Shown piece by piece: positions 42,139-51,226 of a stretch of 64,000 nt of DNA. A program made the position numbers and the translations under genes. Origin of the DNA: JAGREO01 sp020446285 (GTDB lineage: Bacteria; Pseudomonadota; Alphaproteobacteria; Geminicoccales; Geminicoccaceae); NCBI GenBank assembly GCA_041398005.1, contig JAWKVP010000017.1, positions 1 to 64,000 of the forward strand, written 5' to 3'. Under the pieces are notes generated by a model. The model was given only the letters and a program-made list of their open reading frames with translations, was not told where the DNA came from and did not search any database. Each line of letters begins with the position of its first letter. Positions within the stretch are counted from its first letter, which is position 1.

Positions 42139-42635
42139 GCCCCGCCTCCCGTTTCCGTCTCGACCGGTTTCGTCATGCCGAGATCGGCAAGGATCTTCTC
42201 CGCAAGGAACAGCGCCCACACGATGCCGGCAACAGGCCAGGCAATGTAGATCGAGAGCATCGGCAGGCCGGAGATCTCCGAGCGCTGGCGCGATCCGAGC
42301 ACGGCGAAATCCCAGCCCCAGATGATGAAGCTCAGACCGGCGACCAGCATCATCACATGCACGAACAGCCGCGACAGGCGTTCGAACATCGGATTGTCAC
42401 TGTGCGGAAGAAGGTCGACATCGAAGTGGGTGCCGTCGCGCACCGCGATCATCGAGCCGATCATGACGATCCAGACGAAGCAGAAACGGGCGATCTCCTC
42501 CGTCCAGATATAGCGCGGAATGGCACCGGTATAGCGCGAGAGGATCTGCATCGCGACCGGCACCACGAGCGCCATCATCAACACCGTGAGCAGGACCTGC
42601 AGGATCCTGTAGAGCACATCCAGGGCTCGTTTCAT
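42135..42635 (-). CDS. TRAP transporter small permease, DctQ
   Basis: 166 residues, four membrane helices. DctQ motifs: MQILSRYTGAIPRYIWTEEI, then ARFCFVWIVMIGSMIAVRDG and THFDVDLLP. It pairs with DctM in the inner membrane. First gene of the DctQMP operon; a RIME1-like element of 108 bp lies just upstream, between it and the TAXI-TRAP permease gene. Confidence 0.93.
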   Translation of the reverse strand: MKRALDVLYRILQVLLTVLMMALVVPVAMQILSRYTGAIPRYIWTEEIARFCFVWIVMIGSMIAVRDGTHFDVDLLPHSDNPMFERLSRLFVHVMMLVAGLSFIIWGWDFAVLGSRQRSEISGLPMLSIYIAWPVAGIVWALFLAEKILADLGMTKPVETETGGGA

Positions 42636-42664
42636 GTATCTTGTCTCCCCGACCCGGACTGTGA

Positions 42665-42772
42665 TCTAGAACGTTTCCCGATTTGGTGAAATCGGGAAGA
42701 CGGTTCTATCTCGTTCTTTCGCCGCATTTCCTGATCGTTCAGATGGTTCCATCTGAACGGGAAAAGCTCTAG
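42665..42772. repeat. RIME1-like intergenic mosaic element, 108 bp
   Basis: 108 bp bounded by TCTAGA and GCTCTAG. It holds two palindromes: TTCCCGATTT/AAATCGGGAA (42675-42698) and CGTTCAGATGG/CCATCTGAACG (42736-42759). Size and two-palindrome layout match RIME1, the rhizobial intergenic mosaic element described from Rhizobium, Sinorhizobium and Agrobacterium. I judge this by architecture, not by alignment. Confidence 0.7.
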
Positions 42773-42827
42773 CAGCACACCGCGGAGATGGCGATAGCCA
42801 CGACGCGTGATGTGGAATGGTCTTCTG

Positions 42828-44894
42828 TCAGGCAACGGCCGCCGGACGTCGCGCGAGGATCCGGGTGAGCAGCATGATGGCGATCACGCCCGTGATCGCC
42901 GCGAGGTCGACCATGCGGCCGAGCGGCCAGATCAGCACCACGCCGCAGGCGAGGAGCGGCGCGCGCAGCAGCAGCGGCACCGGCCATTCGCCATACCCCT
43001 CCCACGCGGCGGCGAGCGCGTAGATGCCGAAGCAGGCATAGACCGAGATCTCGATTGCCAGCAGCCAGTCGCCGGAAAGGATGGGCGTGTAGGCGAACAG
43101 CACCGGCACGATGTAGAGCCCCTTGGCGATCCGCCATGCGGTGAGCCCCGTGGCCATGGGCGGCGTCTTCGCGATGGCCGCCGCGGCGAAGGCCGTCAGG
43201 CAGACCGGCGGGGTCACGTTGCTGTCCTGGCTCAGCCAGAAGATGATCATGTGCGCCGACAGCAGGGCCGTCGTCACCACCGCCGGATCGAGCGCCTGCT
43301 CGAACAGCGTCGAGGTGAAGTCGTCCGGAACGAGCGCGTAGAGTGCGGCCGCATCCGCCTCGCTCATGGGTGCCGCCAGTTTCACCAGCGCCTCCGGGTC
43401 GGCGAGCATGAAGACGGCCCTCGCCTGTTCGGCGAGCGTGCCGGCGGCGATCTCCTGGATCATCAGATCGTTGAGGATGAGCTCCTTGAGCGCCGGCGCG
43501 GAGAGCGTCGCGAGCACGATATAGGCAGCGGTGACCGGCAGGCCCATGCCGAGCACCAGCGAGACGATGGCAACGAGGATGATGGCGACGATGAGACTGC
43601 CGCCGGCGAAATCGGCCAGCAGGAGCGACAGGGTGTTGCCGATGCCGGTGGTCCCCACGGTCATGACGACGATGCCCACCGAGATGAGCAGGATCGCCGT
43701 GCCGATCATGTTGCGCGTGCCCAGCGACAATGCCTCGAGAATGGCCTTCGGACCCATCCTGTTCGGCGTGAACCAGCTCGCAACGACCACCGAGACGATG
43801 GCATAGGCGGCGGCATAGGTCGGCGTGTAGCCCGACATCAGCATGGCCACGAGAACGCCGATGGGCAGCAGGAAGGAGATGCCGCCGCGCTTCATGATCT
43901 CGCCGACGGACGGGGCGTCCTCGTCCTCGCCGCCAAGACCGTGCTTCTTCGCCTCGATGCGCACCCATACGGCGACCGAGAAGAAATAGAGAATGGCCGG
44001 CAGGACCGACACGGCGACGATGGTGAGATAGGGAATCTGGGTGTAGGTCGCCATGACGAAGGCGCCCGCCCCCATGATCGGCGGCATGAGCTGGCCGCCG
44101 GTGGAGGCCGATGCCTCGACACCCGCCGCGAACTTCGCCGGAAACCCGGCCTTCTTCATGAGCGGAATGGTGATGGTACCGGTGGAGACCGTGTTGGCGA
44201 CCGCCGAACCGGAAACCGTGCCGGTGAGCGCGGAGCCGAGGACGGCGACGATTCCGGGTCCGCCGACCATCCGTCCGGCGACGGCGCGGGCAAGGTCGAT
44301 GACGAACTCGCCAGCCCCCGAACGGATCAGGAAGGCGCCGAAGATGATGAACATGAATACGAAGGTGGCGCTGATCCGGGCAATGGGCCCGAACATGCCG
44401 GCAACCTCGATGTAGGAGCGGAACAGCGTGGTTTCGAGCGTGAGACCGGGAAACTTGAAGACGCCCGGAACGAGCGGGCCGAGCCAGGTCATGTAGGAGA
44501 GAAAGGCGAGAGTCATGACCGGAATGAAGATCCCGGCGACCCGTCTCGAGAGTTCGAGAACGATCAGGATGGCGAGGATCGAGAACAGCCAGTCCGACCA
44601 GATGAAGCCGACGCCGGGCCGCTCGTAGATCCAGTCGAAGGCAAAGATGACATAGATGCCGCAGGCGACGGCACCGGCCCCGATCATCAGGTCGAACCAG
44701 ACCGGCGCTCCCTTCCACGCCGGCATGGACAGCGCACAGAGCAGGCCGAAGCCGGCGAAATGCAGCGCCGAGAGGCTCAGCTCCGGCATGGTCGAGAAGG
44801 TATTCGCCCAGATATGGAAGGCCGCGAGGGCGACACCGAAACCGAACATGGCCTTGCCGGCCATTCCGCCGAATTCGCGCTGCGTGTCCGACAT
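42828..44894 (-). CDS. Fused 4TM/12TM TRAP permease (TAXI-TRAP)
   Basis: 688 residues. An N-terminal DctQ-like part (4-5 helices, residues 15-150) is fused to a DctM-like part: IFGAFLIRSGAGEFVIDLAR, GSALTGTVSGSAVANTVSTG, ASASTGGQLMPPIMGAGAFV. This fused form is typical of TAXI-type TRAP transporters, and the TAXI binding protein is the gene just upstream. Substrates of the class include glutamate and other organic acids. ATG at 44894. Confidence 0.93.
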   Translation of the reverse strand: MSDTQREFGGMAGKAMFGFGVALAAFHIWANTFSTMPELSLSALHFAGFGLLCALSMPAWKGAPVWFDLMIGAGAVACGIYVIFAFDWIYERPGVGFIWSDWLFSILAILIVLELSRRVAGIFIPVMTLAFLSYMTWLGPLVPGVFKFPGLTLETTLFRSYIEVAGMFGPIARISATFVFMFIIFGAFLIRSGAGEFVIDLARAVAGRMVGGPGIVAVLGSALTGTVSGSAVANTVSTGTITIPLMKKAGFPAKFAAGVEASASTGGQLMPPIMGAGAFVMATYTQIPYLTIVAVSVLPAILYFFSVAVWVRIEAKKHGLGGEDEDAPSVGEIMKRGGISFLLPIGVLVAMLMSGYTPTYAAAYAIVSVVVASWFTPNRMGPKAILEALSLGTRNMIGTAILLISVGIVVMTVGTTGIGNTLSLLLADFAGGSLIVAIILVAIVSLVLGMGLPVTAAYIVLATLSAPALKELILNDLMIQEIAAGTLAEQARAVFMLADPEALVKLAAPMSEADAAALYALVPDDFTSTLFEQALDPAVVTTALLSAHMIIFWLSQDSNVTPPVCLTAFAAAAIAKTPPMATGLTAWRIAKGLYIVPVLFAYTPILSGDWLLAIEISVYACFGIYALAAAWEGYGEWPVPLLLRAPLLACGVVLIWPLGRMVDLAAITGVIAIMLLTRILARRPAAVA

Positions 44895-44955
44895 CCGCCC
44901 TCACACCCGACCGGGACCGGTTCGCCCTGAACACGAGCCGGTCATGCCCCCTTGC

Positions 44956-44989
44956 GAACGGGCGGCAGATGGATACCCGCCGCCCGTTC
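44956..44989 (-). promoter_or_regulatory. Stable hairpin after the TAXI binding-protein gene
   Basis: GAACGGGCGGC (44956-44966) pairs perfectly with GCCGCCCGTTC (44979-44989). There is no T-run on either side. Located between the binding-protein and fused permease genes, it probably protects the binding-protein mRNA from 3' decay or damps read-through. Confidence 0.55.
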
Positions 44990-45015
44990 ATTCCTCGTGA
45001 AACCGGCGGTCGCTC

Positions 45016-46041
45016 TCAGCCGCCGCGAAGCGTTTCGGGAATCTCCAGCCCCTGCTCCTCGAAATAGCGCAACGCACCCGGATGCAGCGGCGCCGGCAGG
45101 CCGGCGGTCGCCTTCTCCAGCGACATCGCCTTGGTCGCCGCATGGATATTCTGCAGGAACGGCAGATTCTCGTAGATCGTCTTGGTGATCAGATAGACCG
45201 CCTCCTCGTCGACATCCGCGTTGACCGCAAGGAAGTTCGGCTGGGCGACGGTGTTGATATCCTTCGGCTGGTCGGGATAGGTGCCCGCGGGAACGACATA
45301 GCGGGTCCACAGATCGCCATCGCCATTGGCGCGCACCATCTGCTCGTCGGTGAAGTCGAGAACGGTGAGCGCCTCGCCCATCGACGCCTTGGCCTGGGTA
45401 ACGGCGGTGACCGGCGGGCCGCCGGTCAGGTTGCCACCGAGGATGGTCCCGTTCTGCAGCCCCTCGGCGGTGGGGGTGTAGCCCTGATGAACCAGTTCGA
45501 AGCCCTGCCAGTCGATACCGAGATTGGAAAGGAGCGTCTGGCCCGATCCCTCGGTGCCGGAATTCTTGGTGCCGATGGAAAAGGGCTTGCCGGCGAGGCC
45601 GGCGAGATCGTCGATCGTCCCGGTTTCGGCGAGATCGGTCGCGAGCACCATCTGTTCGACATTCTGCCAGAGCATGGTGATGGAGCGCAGGTTCGCCTGC
45701 TGGCCGTCGGCCTCCACCTTGCCGGTGCCCTTCCACGCCCACTGGCCGAACAGCCCCTGGAGGATGGCGAACTGTGCCTGGTTCTCGCGCAGCAGCTTGA
45801 TGTTCTCGCCCGAGCCGGCCGAGGAGATCGCCGACATGTCGATATTGTCGGAATTCATCAGCTTGACCTTGATCAGCGTCGCAAGGGCGACGCCGACAGG
45901 GTAGTAGGTGCCGCCGGTGGTGGCGGTCGTCAGGATGTAGGAGCGATCGGCGCCCTGTGCGGCCGCCCCGTCGCCGATGGCGAACGAGCCGATCGCCAGC
46001 ATGGCGGCACCGGCGAGAACGCCACGTCTTTTCTGCAACAT
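45016..46041 (-). CDS. TAXI family TRAP solute-binding protein
   Basis: 341 residues with an N-terminal signal (RRGVLAGAAMLAIGSFAIG...AAAQGADR). TAXI motifs: YILTTATTGGTYYPVGVALA, GSGENIKLLRENQAQFAILQ, and GKPFSIGTKNSGTEGSGQTL. It delivers ligand to the fused TRAP permease encoded 121 bases downstream. First gene of that operon. Confidence 0.93.
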   Translation of the reverse strand: MLQKRRGVLAGAAMLAIGSFAIGDGAAAQGADRSYILTTATTGGTYYPVGVALATLIKVKLMNSDNIDMSAISSAGSGENIKLLRENQAQFAILQGLFGQWAWKGTGKVEADGQQANLRSITMLWQNVEQMVLATDLAETGTIDDLAGLAGKPFSIGTKNSGTEGSGQTLLSNLGIDWQGFELVHQGYTPTAEGLQNGTILGGNLTGGPPVTAVTQAKASMGEALTVLDFTDEQMVRANGDGDLWTRYVVPAGTYPDQPKDINTVAQPNFLAVNADVDEEAVYLITKTIYENLPFLQNIHAATKAMSLEKATAGLPAPLHPGALRYFEEQGLEIPETLRGG

Positions 46042-46118
46042 CGCGATGTTCCTTCCCTGCTTGGATGTGATTGCAAGGATTGCGTTTCATCAGGCGCTTG
46101 GCAAGCGTTCAGACATCA

Positions 46119-46184
46119 TCCCGCCCTACACGCACGGCTCCGCCGCGGTCATCCTGCCCCACGCGCGCGGCTCCGCCGCCGTCA
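46119..46184. repeat. Two 33-bp repeats including the stop codon of the DUF218 gene
   Basis: On the minus strand a 33-bp unit starts at the TGA of the DUF218 gene (46184-46152) and is repeated at 46151-46119 with about six differences, again starting with TGA. Both contain a GGCGGAGCC-type core that can form a hairpin. Confidence 0.7.
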
Positions 46185-46973
46185 GGGAGCGGGAAAAAAC
46201 GCACCGGTCCGGCCCATGAACCGGTAGGCGACGAGGCCGATCCACTCGCGCACCGTCTCGTCCAGCTCGGCGAGCCGGCCGCTCATGTTGAGCTCGGGGA
46301 CCATCTCCAGATCGCCGGAAGTCTGGTAGTCGACCGGCCAGGGAATGACGTTCCAGCCGAGCTTGCGGAAGATCCCCACCGAGCGGGGCATGTGCGCGGC
46401 CGAGGTGACGAGAATCCAGTTCTCGTCATCGTCGGGCTGGATGAGCTGCCAGCTGAACTGCGCATTCTCGAACGTATTCCGCGACTGTTCCTCGTGGATA
46501 ACACGTTCGGGTGCGAGATCCATCAGCCGGGCGAAGACCCTGTTGACATCGCCCTCGCTGCCGCCGACGCCGCCGATCGCCCCGCTGCCGCCGGTAAGAA
46601 GGATCCGCGCATCGGGATACCGGCCTGCCAGCGCCAGCCCCTCGATCAGCCGCTCGGCACGGTCATTGAGGGCGAGCGTGCCGCGCACGAGCGTGATGTG
46701 CGGCTGCTGCGCCCCGCCGAGAATGATGATGCCGGCCACCTCGTCGGGCAGTGCCTGCGGTCGCGGGAAACGATCCTCGAGCGGCTGGCGCAGCCACAGC
46801 CCGACGGGCAGGACGGCGACGATCACCAGCATCGTCATGGCGAGGGCGGCGATCACTCCGGGCTTGCGCCGCCGCACATCGAGCGCGAGCAGACTGCAGG
46901 CAAAGGCGACCAGAAGCAGGAAATTGCTCGGCTGGGCAATCATCCACAGGAGTTTGGAGAGAAGGAAAGTCAT
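46182..46973 (-). CDS. DUF218/YdcF-ElyC family membrane protein
   Basis: 263 residues. Two N-terminal helices (NFLLLVAFACSLLALDV and VIAALAMTMLVIVAVLPVGL) are followed by a periplasmic DUF218 domain: AGIIILGGAQQPHITL, ARILLTGGSG, EEQSRNTFENAQFSWQLIQ and ILVTSAAHMPRSVGIFRKLG. Family members such as ElyC and SanA affect envelope integrity or carrier-lipid use; the exact activity is not settled. Its 3' end carries a tandem duplication around the stop codon. Confidence 0.88.
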   Translation of the reverse strand: MTFLLSKLLWMIAQPSNFLLLVAFACSLLALDVRRRKPGVIAALAMTMLVIVAVLPVGLWLRQPLEDRFPRPQALPDEVAGIIILGGAQQPHITLVRGTLALNDRAERLIEGLALAGRYPDARILLTGGSGAIGGVGGSEGDVNRVFARLMDLAPERVIHEEQSRNTFENAQFSWQLIQPDDDENWILVTSAAHMPRSVGIFRKLGWNVIPWPVDYQTSGDLEMVPELNMSGRLAELDETVREWIGLVAYRFMGRTGAFFPAP

Positions 46974-47149
46974 GATCGATAACGCGATTCCGCAAACGGG
47001 CCTGTCGAGTGCCGGCGAAACTGGACGCTATCCCGGCCATGAGGCAAGTCCCGTGCGGAGGCTGCCGGCGATGAATTCGCAAGGAGGCGTCCCCCGTTGT
47101 ATTGCCTTGCCGACAGGAAACGGGGATCCGGTAATTTATCATTAGCGCA

Positions 47150-47178
47150 TTGTATTTAATTATTAATTACACTATAAA
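47150..47178 (+). promoter_or_regulatory. Probable sigma-70-type promoter of korAB
   Basis: TTGTAT (47150-47155), a 17-base spacer, then TATAAA (47173-47178) in an AT-rich patch that stands out from the GC-rich surroundings. It lies 82 bases before the korA start. Confidence 0.55.
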
Positions 47179-47221
47179 ATTGTATTAAACGCCATTGACA
47201 TCGACGGCAACCCATGCTTGG

Positions 47222-47254
47222 GCATCCTCCGTAACCAGATTTCTTCGAGGATGC
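47222..47254 (+). promoter_or_regulatory. Inverted repeat covering the korA ribosome-site region
   Basis: GCATCCTC (47222-47229) pairs perfectly with GAGGATGC (47247-47254), 17-base loop. The GAGG of the right arm is the best ribosome-site candidate for the ATG at 47261, so the hairpin could hide it. It may also be a protein-binding site. Confidence 0.35.
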
Positions 47255-47260
47255 TCCGGC

Positions 47261-49147
47261 ATGGACACTTCCGCCGCTATCCGGGAAACCGATACCCGTT
47301 CGCGCGAGACGCGCGAATCCGCCGTCGTGCGCTTTGCCGGAGACAGCGGCGACGGCATGCAGCTCACCGGCTCGCAATTCACCCTCGCAACAGCGATGGC
47401 CGGCTCCGACCTCGCCACCTTCCCCGACTTCCCGGCGGAGATCCGGGCACCCGTGGGGACGACCTATGGCGTTTCGGCCTTCCAGATCAATTTCGGCTCG
47501 CGCCGCATCAAGACCGTCGGCGACCGGCCGGATGTGCTCGTGGCGCTCAATCCGGCCGCACTTCGGGTCAATACCGGCGAACTCGCGGACGGTGCCCTCG
47601 TCATCATCGACAGCGGCTCGTTCTCCGATCGCAATCTCAAGAAGGCCGGCTATGCCGCCGATCCCCGTACCGACGGTTCGCTGGATCGCCTGCGCCTCGT
47701 CGAGATCGATATCACCGCACTGACGAAGAATGCGCTCGCCGACAGCAGCCTGACCTCGCGCGAGCAATTGCGCTGCAAGAACTTCACCGCACTGGGAATA
47801 GCACTCTGGATGTTCGACCGGGAGCGCGAAAGCGTGCTCCGCTGGCTCGAGCGCCGCTTCGCCGCCCGCCCGGAACTGGTGGACGCCAACCGCCGGGCGC
47901 TCGATGCGGGCCATGCCTTCGGCGAGACATCCGAACTGCAGCAGCTGACGGGCTATACGGTGGGGCGGGCCGACCTTCCGGCCGGTCTCTACCGCACGGT
48001 CACGGGTCACGAGGCGCTCGCCTTCGGGCTTCTCGACGGAGCCTTCAACACCGATCTCGACCTCGTCTTCTGCTCCTATCCGATCACCCCCGCCTCCAAT
48101 CTGCTGCACGACATGGCGCGGCTCAAATCCTTCCGCGTCAAGACCTTCCAGGCCGAGGACGAAATCGCCGCCGTCTGCGCCGCCATCGGCGCCTCCTATG
48201 CGGGGTCGATCGGCATCACCTCGAGCTCGGGTCCGGGCATCGCACTCAAGGCCGAGGCCATCGGGCTCGCGGTCATGACCGAACTGCCGCTGGTCATCGT
48301 CAATTCCCAGCGTGCCGGCCCCTCTACCGGAATGCCGACCAAGACCGAACAGTCCGACCTCTATCAGGCCGTTCTCGGACGCAACGGCGATTCGCCCATC
48401 GTCGTGCTCGCCGCCGCCACCCCGTCCGACTGCTACGCCATGGCCCGCGAGGCGGTGCGCATCGCCGTGCATCACATGACCCCGGTCATGCTCCTGACCG
48501 ACGGGTTTCTCGCCAACGCATCGGAACCCTGGCTGGTGCCGCCGACAGAAGACACGCCCGCCTTTCCCGCACGCTTCGCCGAACCGCGAAAGGACGGCGA
48601 GAGCGGGCATTTCCAGGCCTATGCACGCGACGATCGCGGTGTGCGCCCATGGGCCAGGCCCGGCACACCGGGGCTCATGCACCGCATCGGCGGAATCGAG
48701 AAACAGAATCTCACCGGCAACATTTCCTACGATCCAGCCAATCACCAGTTGATGACCGACGCGCGCTGGAACAAGGTTCTGGCCGTGGCCGGCGACATTC
48801 CCGAACAGACGGTGGAACTGGGCGAGACCAGCGGACGCCTTGCCATTGTCGGCTGGGGCAGCACCTACGGTCCGATCAGCCGCGCGGTGACCGTCCGCCG
48901 CCAGCGGGGCCTGTCCGTGTCGCACATCCATCTCAGGCATATCTGGCCATTGCCGCGCAACCTGAAGGAGCTGCTTTCCGGCTTCGACCATATTCTCGTT
49001 CCCGAGATGAATCGCGGCCAGCTGGTCAACATCCTGCGCAGCGAGTATCTGATCGATGCGCGGCCGCTGACCAAGGTGACCGGCAAGCCGTTCCATATCG
49101 ACGAGATCGAACGGGCCATCGACAGCATTCTGGAGGGCGGCGCATGA
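47261..49147 (+). CDS. korA: 2-oxoacid:ferredoxin oxidoreductase, fused gamma-alpha subunit
   Basis: 628 residues. Residues 20-190 are the gamma domain (VRFAGDSGDGMQLTGSQFTL, DFPAEIRAPVGTTYGVSAFQ); from about 215 on is the alpha domain (FNTDLDLVFCSYPITPASNL, FQAEDEIAAVCAAIGASYAG, GLAVMTELPLVIVNSQRAGP). With KorB it converts 2-oxoglutarate and CoA to succinyl-CoA, CO2 and reduced ferredoxin; a different 2-oxoacid is possible. The fused two-subunit form is common in proteobacteria. It overlaps korB by four bases. No ferredoxin gene is adjacent. Confidence 0.92.
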   Translation: MDTSAAIRETDTRSRETRESAVVRFAGDSGDGMQLTGSQFTLATAMAGSDLATFPDFPAEIRAPVGTTYGVSAFQINFGSRRIKTVGDRPDVLVALNPAALRVNTGELADGALVIIDSGSFSDRNLKKAGYAADPRTDGSLDRLRLVEIDITALTKNALADSSLTSREQLRCKNFTALGIALWMFDRERESVLRWLERRFAARPELVDANRRALDAGHAFGETSELQQLTGYTVGRADLPAGLYRTVTGHEALAFGLLDGAFNTDLDLVFCSYPITPASNLLHDMARLKSFRVKTFQAEDEIAAVCAAIGASYAGSIGITSSSGPGIALKAEAIGLAVMTELPLVIVNSQRAGPSTGMPTKTEQSDLYQAVLGRNGDSPIVVLAAATPSDCYAMAREAVRIAVHHMTPVMLLTDGFLANASEPWLVPPTEDTPAFPARFAEPRKDGESGHFQAYARDDRGVRPWARPGTPGLMHRIGGIEKQNLTGNISYDPANHQLMTDARWNKVLAVAGDIPEQTVELGETSGRLAIVGWGSTYGPISRAVTVRRQRGLSVSHIHLRHIWPLPRNLKELLSGFDHILVPEMNRGQLVNILRSEYLIDARPLTKVTGKPFHIDEIERAIDSILEGGA

Positions 49148-50154
49148 ACGCACCGTTGCGTACCGAGCAAAAGAAGCGGCTGCCGCGTGACTACGCCACC
49201 GACCAGGAAGTGCGCTGGTGCCCCGGCTGCGGCGATTACGCCATCCTCAAGGCGATGCAGAAGGCACTCGCAGACCTCGATGCCGACCCGGCGAACACCG
49301 TGTTCGTCTCGGGCATCGGCTGTGCCGCGCGCTTTCCCTATTATGTCGAAACCTACGGTTTCCACACCATTCACGGTCGCGCGCCGGCCTTCGCCACCGG
49401 CATCAAGATCGCCAATCCCGAACTCGATGTGTGGGTCGTCGGCGGCGATGGCGACATGCTGTCCATCGGCGGCAATCACCTGATCCACGCCATCCGCCGC
49501 AATGTCGATCTCAACATCCTCCTGTTCAACAACGAGATCTATGGCCTTACGAAAGGTCAATATTCACCGACATCGCGGATCGGCACGAAAAGCCCCTCAA
49601 CCCCGCGCGGTTCCATCGACAGCCCGCTGCACGCCCTTTCCCTCGCACTCGGCGCCGGCGCCCGGTTCGTCGCGCGCGGGATCGACACGCAGCAGAAGGT
49701 CCTGCCCGACATCCTGAAAGCGGCGCATGGTCACAAGGGTGCGGCACTGGTGGAAATCATCCAGAACTGCATCGTCTACAATGACAATGCCTTCGCCGGC
49801 TTCACCGATCGTGCCAACGAGGCCGATGCCCAGATCCATCTCGCGCATGGCGAGCCTCTCGTCTTCGGCAGCGAACGGGACAGGGGCCTGCGGCTGAATG
49901 GCCGGGGCACGGCGCTCGAAGCCTTCAGCCTCGCCGATGGCGATCCGGTCATCCACGATGTCCGCGACCGCCATCTCGCCATCCTCCTCGCCGCCATGGA
50001 ACCGCCCCTGCCTGTTGCCGTGGGCGTCCTGTTCGACGATCCGGCGGCCGTCAGCTACGAGCGCGCGGTGGAGATGTCGGACGCGTCCGAGCGCGATGAA
50101 AACGCCCGCCTCGGCGATGTCCTCAAACGCACCGCCACCTGGGTCATGCCCTGA
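49144..50154 (+). CDS. korB: 2-oxoacid:ferredoxin oxidoreductase, beta subunit
   Basis: 336 residues. The Fe-S/TPP subunit: VRWCPGCGDYAILKAMQKAL at the start (CxxC cluster ligands), FVSGIGCAARFPYYVETYGF, and the TPP motif WVVGGDGDMLSIGGNHLIHA followed by NNEIYGLTKGQYSPTS. Ends with a typical GVLFDDPAAVSYE tail. Translationally coupled to korA. The pair can work reversibly with ferredoxin, and in aerobes replaces or supplements 2-oxoglutarate dehydrogenase. Confidence 0.93.
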   Translation: MNAPLRTEQKKRLPRDYATDQEVRWCPGCGDYAILKAMQKALADLDADPANTVFVSGIGCAARFPYYVETYGFHTIHGRAPAFATGIKIANPELDVWVVGGDGDMLSIGGNHLIHAIRRNVDLNILLFNNEIYGLTKGQYSPTSRIGTKSPSTPRGSIDSPLHALSLALGAGARFVARGIDTQQKVLPDILKAAHGHKGAALVEIIQNCIVYNDNAFAGFTDRANEADAQIHLAHGEPLVFGSERDRGLRLNGRGTALEAFSLADGDPVIHDVRDRHLAILLAAMEPPLPVAVGVLFDDPAAVSYERAVEMSDASERDENARLGDVLKRTATWVMP

Positions 50155-50167
50155 CATCAGGGTCGCC

Positions 50168-50215
50168 ATGCGGCAGGCGATCATGCAGCAGGCAATCATG
50201 CGACAGGCGATGCGG
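50168..50215. repeat. 15-bp tandem repeat after korB
   Basis: Units ATGCGGCAGGCGATC, ATGCAGCAGGCAATC and ATGCGACAGGCG follow one another, then ATGCGG. One frame reads MRQAIMQQAIMRQAM and stays open for 27 codons, but there is no ribosome site, so I take it as a non-coding minisatellite. Confidence 0.7.
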
Positions 50216-50299
50216 CGCCCTGCCGGTCCGGTTCTCTTAACCCGGAATTAATGTGTCGTGGACTAGAATCCGTGCCCGACCTGCACGGAGAATCGCCGC

Positions 50300-51226
50300 T
50301 TGCGATCCGCAATCGCCCTCAGTCGAACGACCCGCATCCTGCTGCCATGCCTCGCACTGGCGGCATGGGTGGTGCTGGCCGTGTGGGCGGCAGCGCCATC
50401 GGCGGTGGCCGACGAGGTTGCCGGCGGCAGACAGCACGAATTCGTCCTCGCCACGGTCTCGCCATCGATAAGCGATACCGAAGCGAGACTGCAGCCGGTC
50501 GTGGAGGATGCCAACAGAAGGCTCGCCGCGGACGGGCTTTCCGTCCGGCTGCGGGTCTTCGGTACCTATACGAGCCTCGTCTGGGAGATGTGGGACGAGG
50601 GCATCGACCTCGTCATCGACGAGACCTTCATGGCCCTCAGCATCATGCGGGATACGGGCAGCCATCCGCTGGGTGCCCTGACCCGGCCGAACGGCGCCCT
50701 GACACGCTCGATCATCGTCACCCTGGCCTCGGGCAGCATCCACACCCTCGAGGATCTGCGCGGCCACCGCCTCGCCTTCTCGAAACCGGCATCGAGTTTC
50801 GGCCATCTCCTGCCACGGATCTCGCTCGGACTCGACAGGATCGGACTGGCCGAAGTGCCGCCGAACATGTACGCACCGCTGCGGCCGGACAGGATCGCGA
50901 TGGTCTTCACCCACGATTCGCTGAGCCCGATCATCTGGCTGCACAAGAACAGGGTGGATGCGGCCGCGGTCCCCGAACACCAGCTCGACCGGTTCGAGTG
51001 GAACATGCGCGGCCGCTTTCGCCGCATCGCCGCCTCCGCCACCTCGCCGCATCATCTCATCATCCATCGCGCGAACCTCGAACCCGAAGCGATCGAGGCG
51101 CTGACCGCGGCATTTTCCGTCGCATTCCATGATGCCGGCATCGGCGACTGGATCCGCCTTCTGCCGGCGCAAAGCGCCGCTTTCGAACGTCTTTCCACCG
51201 CCATTACCGGTCTGGACGGGAACTGA
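50300..51226 (+). CDS. PhnD-like periplasmic binding protein
   Basis: 308 residues from a TTG with GGAG upstream. Signal peptide/anchor ILLPCLALAAWVVLAVWAAA ends near residue 38 (SAVADEV). The mature part follows the PhnD/phosphate-phosphonate binding pattern: FVLATVSPSISDTEARLQPV, IDLVIDETFMALSIMRDTG, ASGSIHTLEDLRGHRLAFSK, ASSFGHLLPRISL. In this setting, with its TGA overlapping the start of a membrane diguanylate cyclase gene, it is more likely a ligand sensor for that enzyme than a transporter part, as no ABC genes are near (inference). Confidence 0.85.
   Translation: MRSAIALSRTTRILLPCLALAAWVVLAVWAAAPSAVADEVAGGRQHEFVLATVSPSISDTEARLQPVVEDANRRLAADGLSVRLRVFGTYTSLVWEMWDEGIDLVIDETFMALSIMRDTGSHPLGALTRPNGALTRSIIVTLASGSIHTLEDLRGHRLAFSKPASSFGHLLPRISLGLDRIGLAEVPPNMYAPLRPDRIAMVFTHDSLSPIIWLHKNRVDAAAVPEHQLDRFEWNMRGRFRRIAASATSPHHLIIHRANLEPEAIEALTAAFSVAFHDAGIGDWIRLLPAQSAAFERLSTAITGLDGN

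Noticed and set aside
50168..50251. 27-codon frame (MRQAIMQQAIMRQAM...) after korB as a small peptide gene
   Set aside because: No ribosome site, and the frame is explained by a 15-bp tandem repeat.
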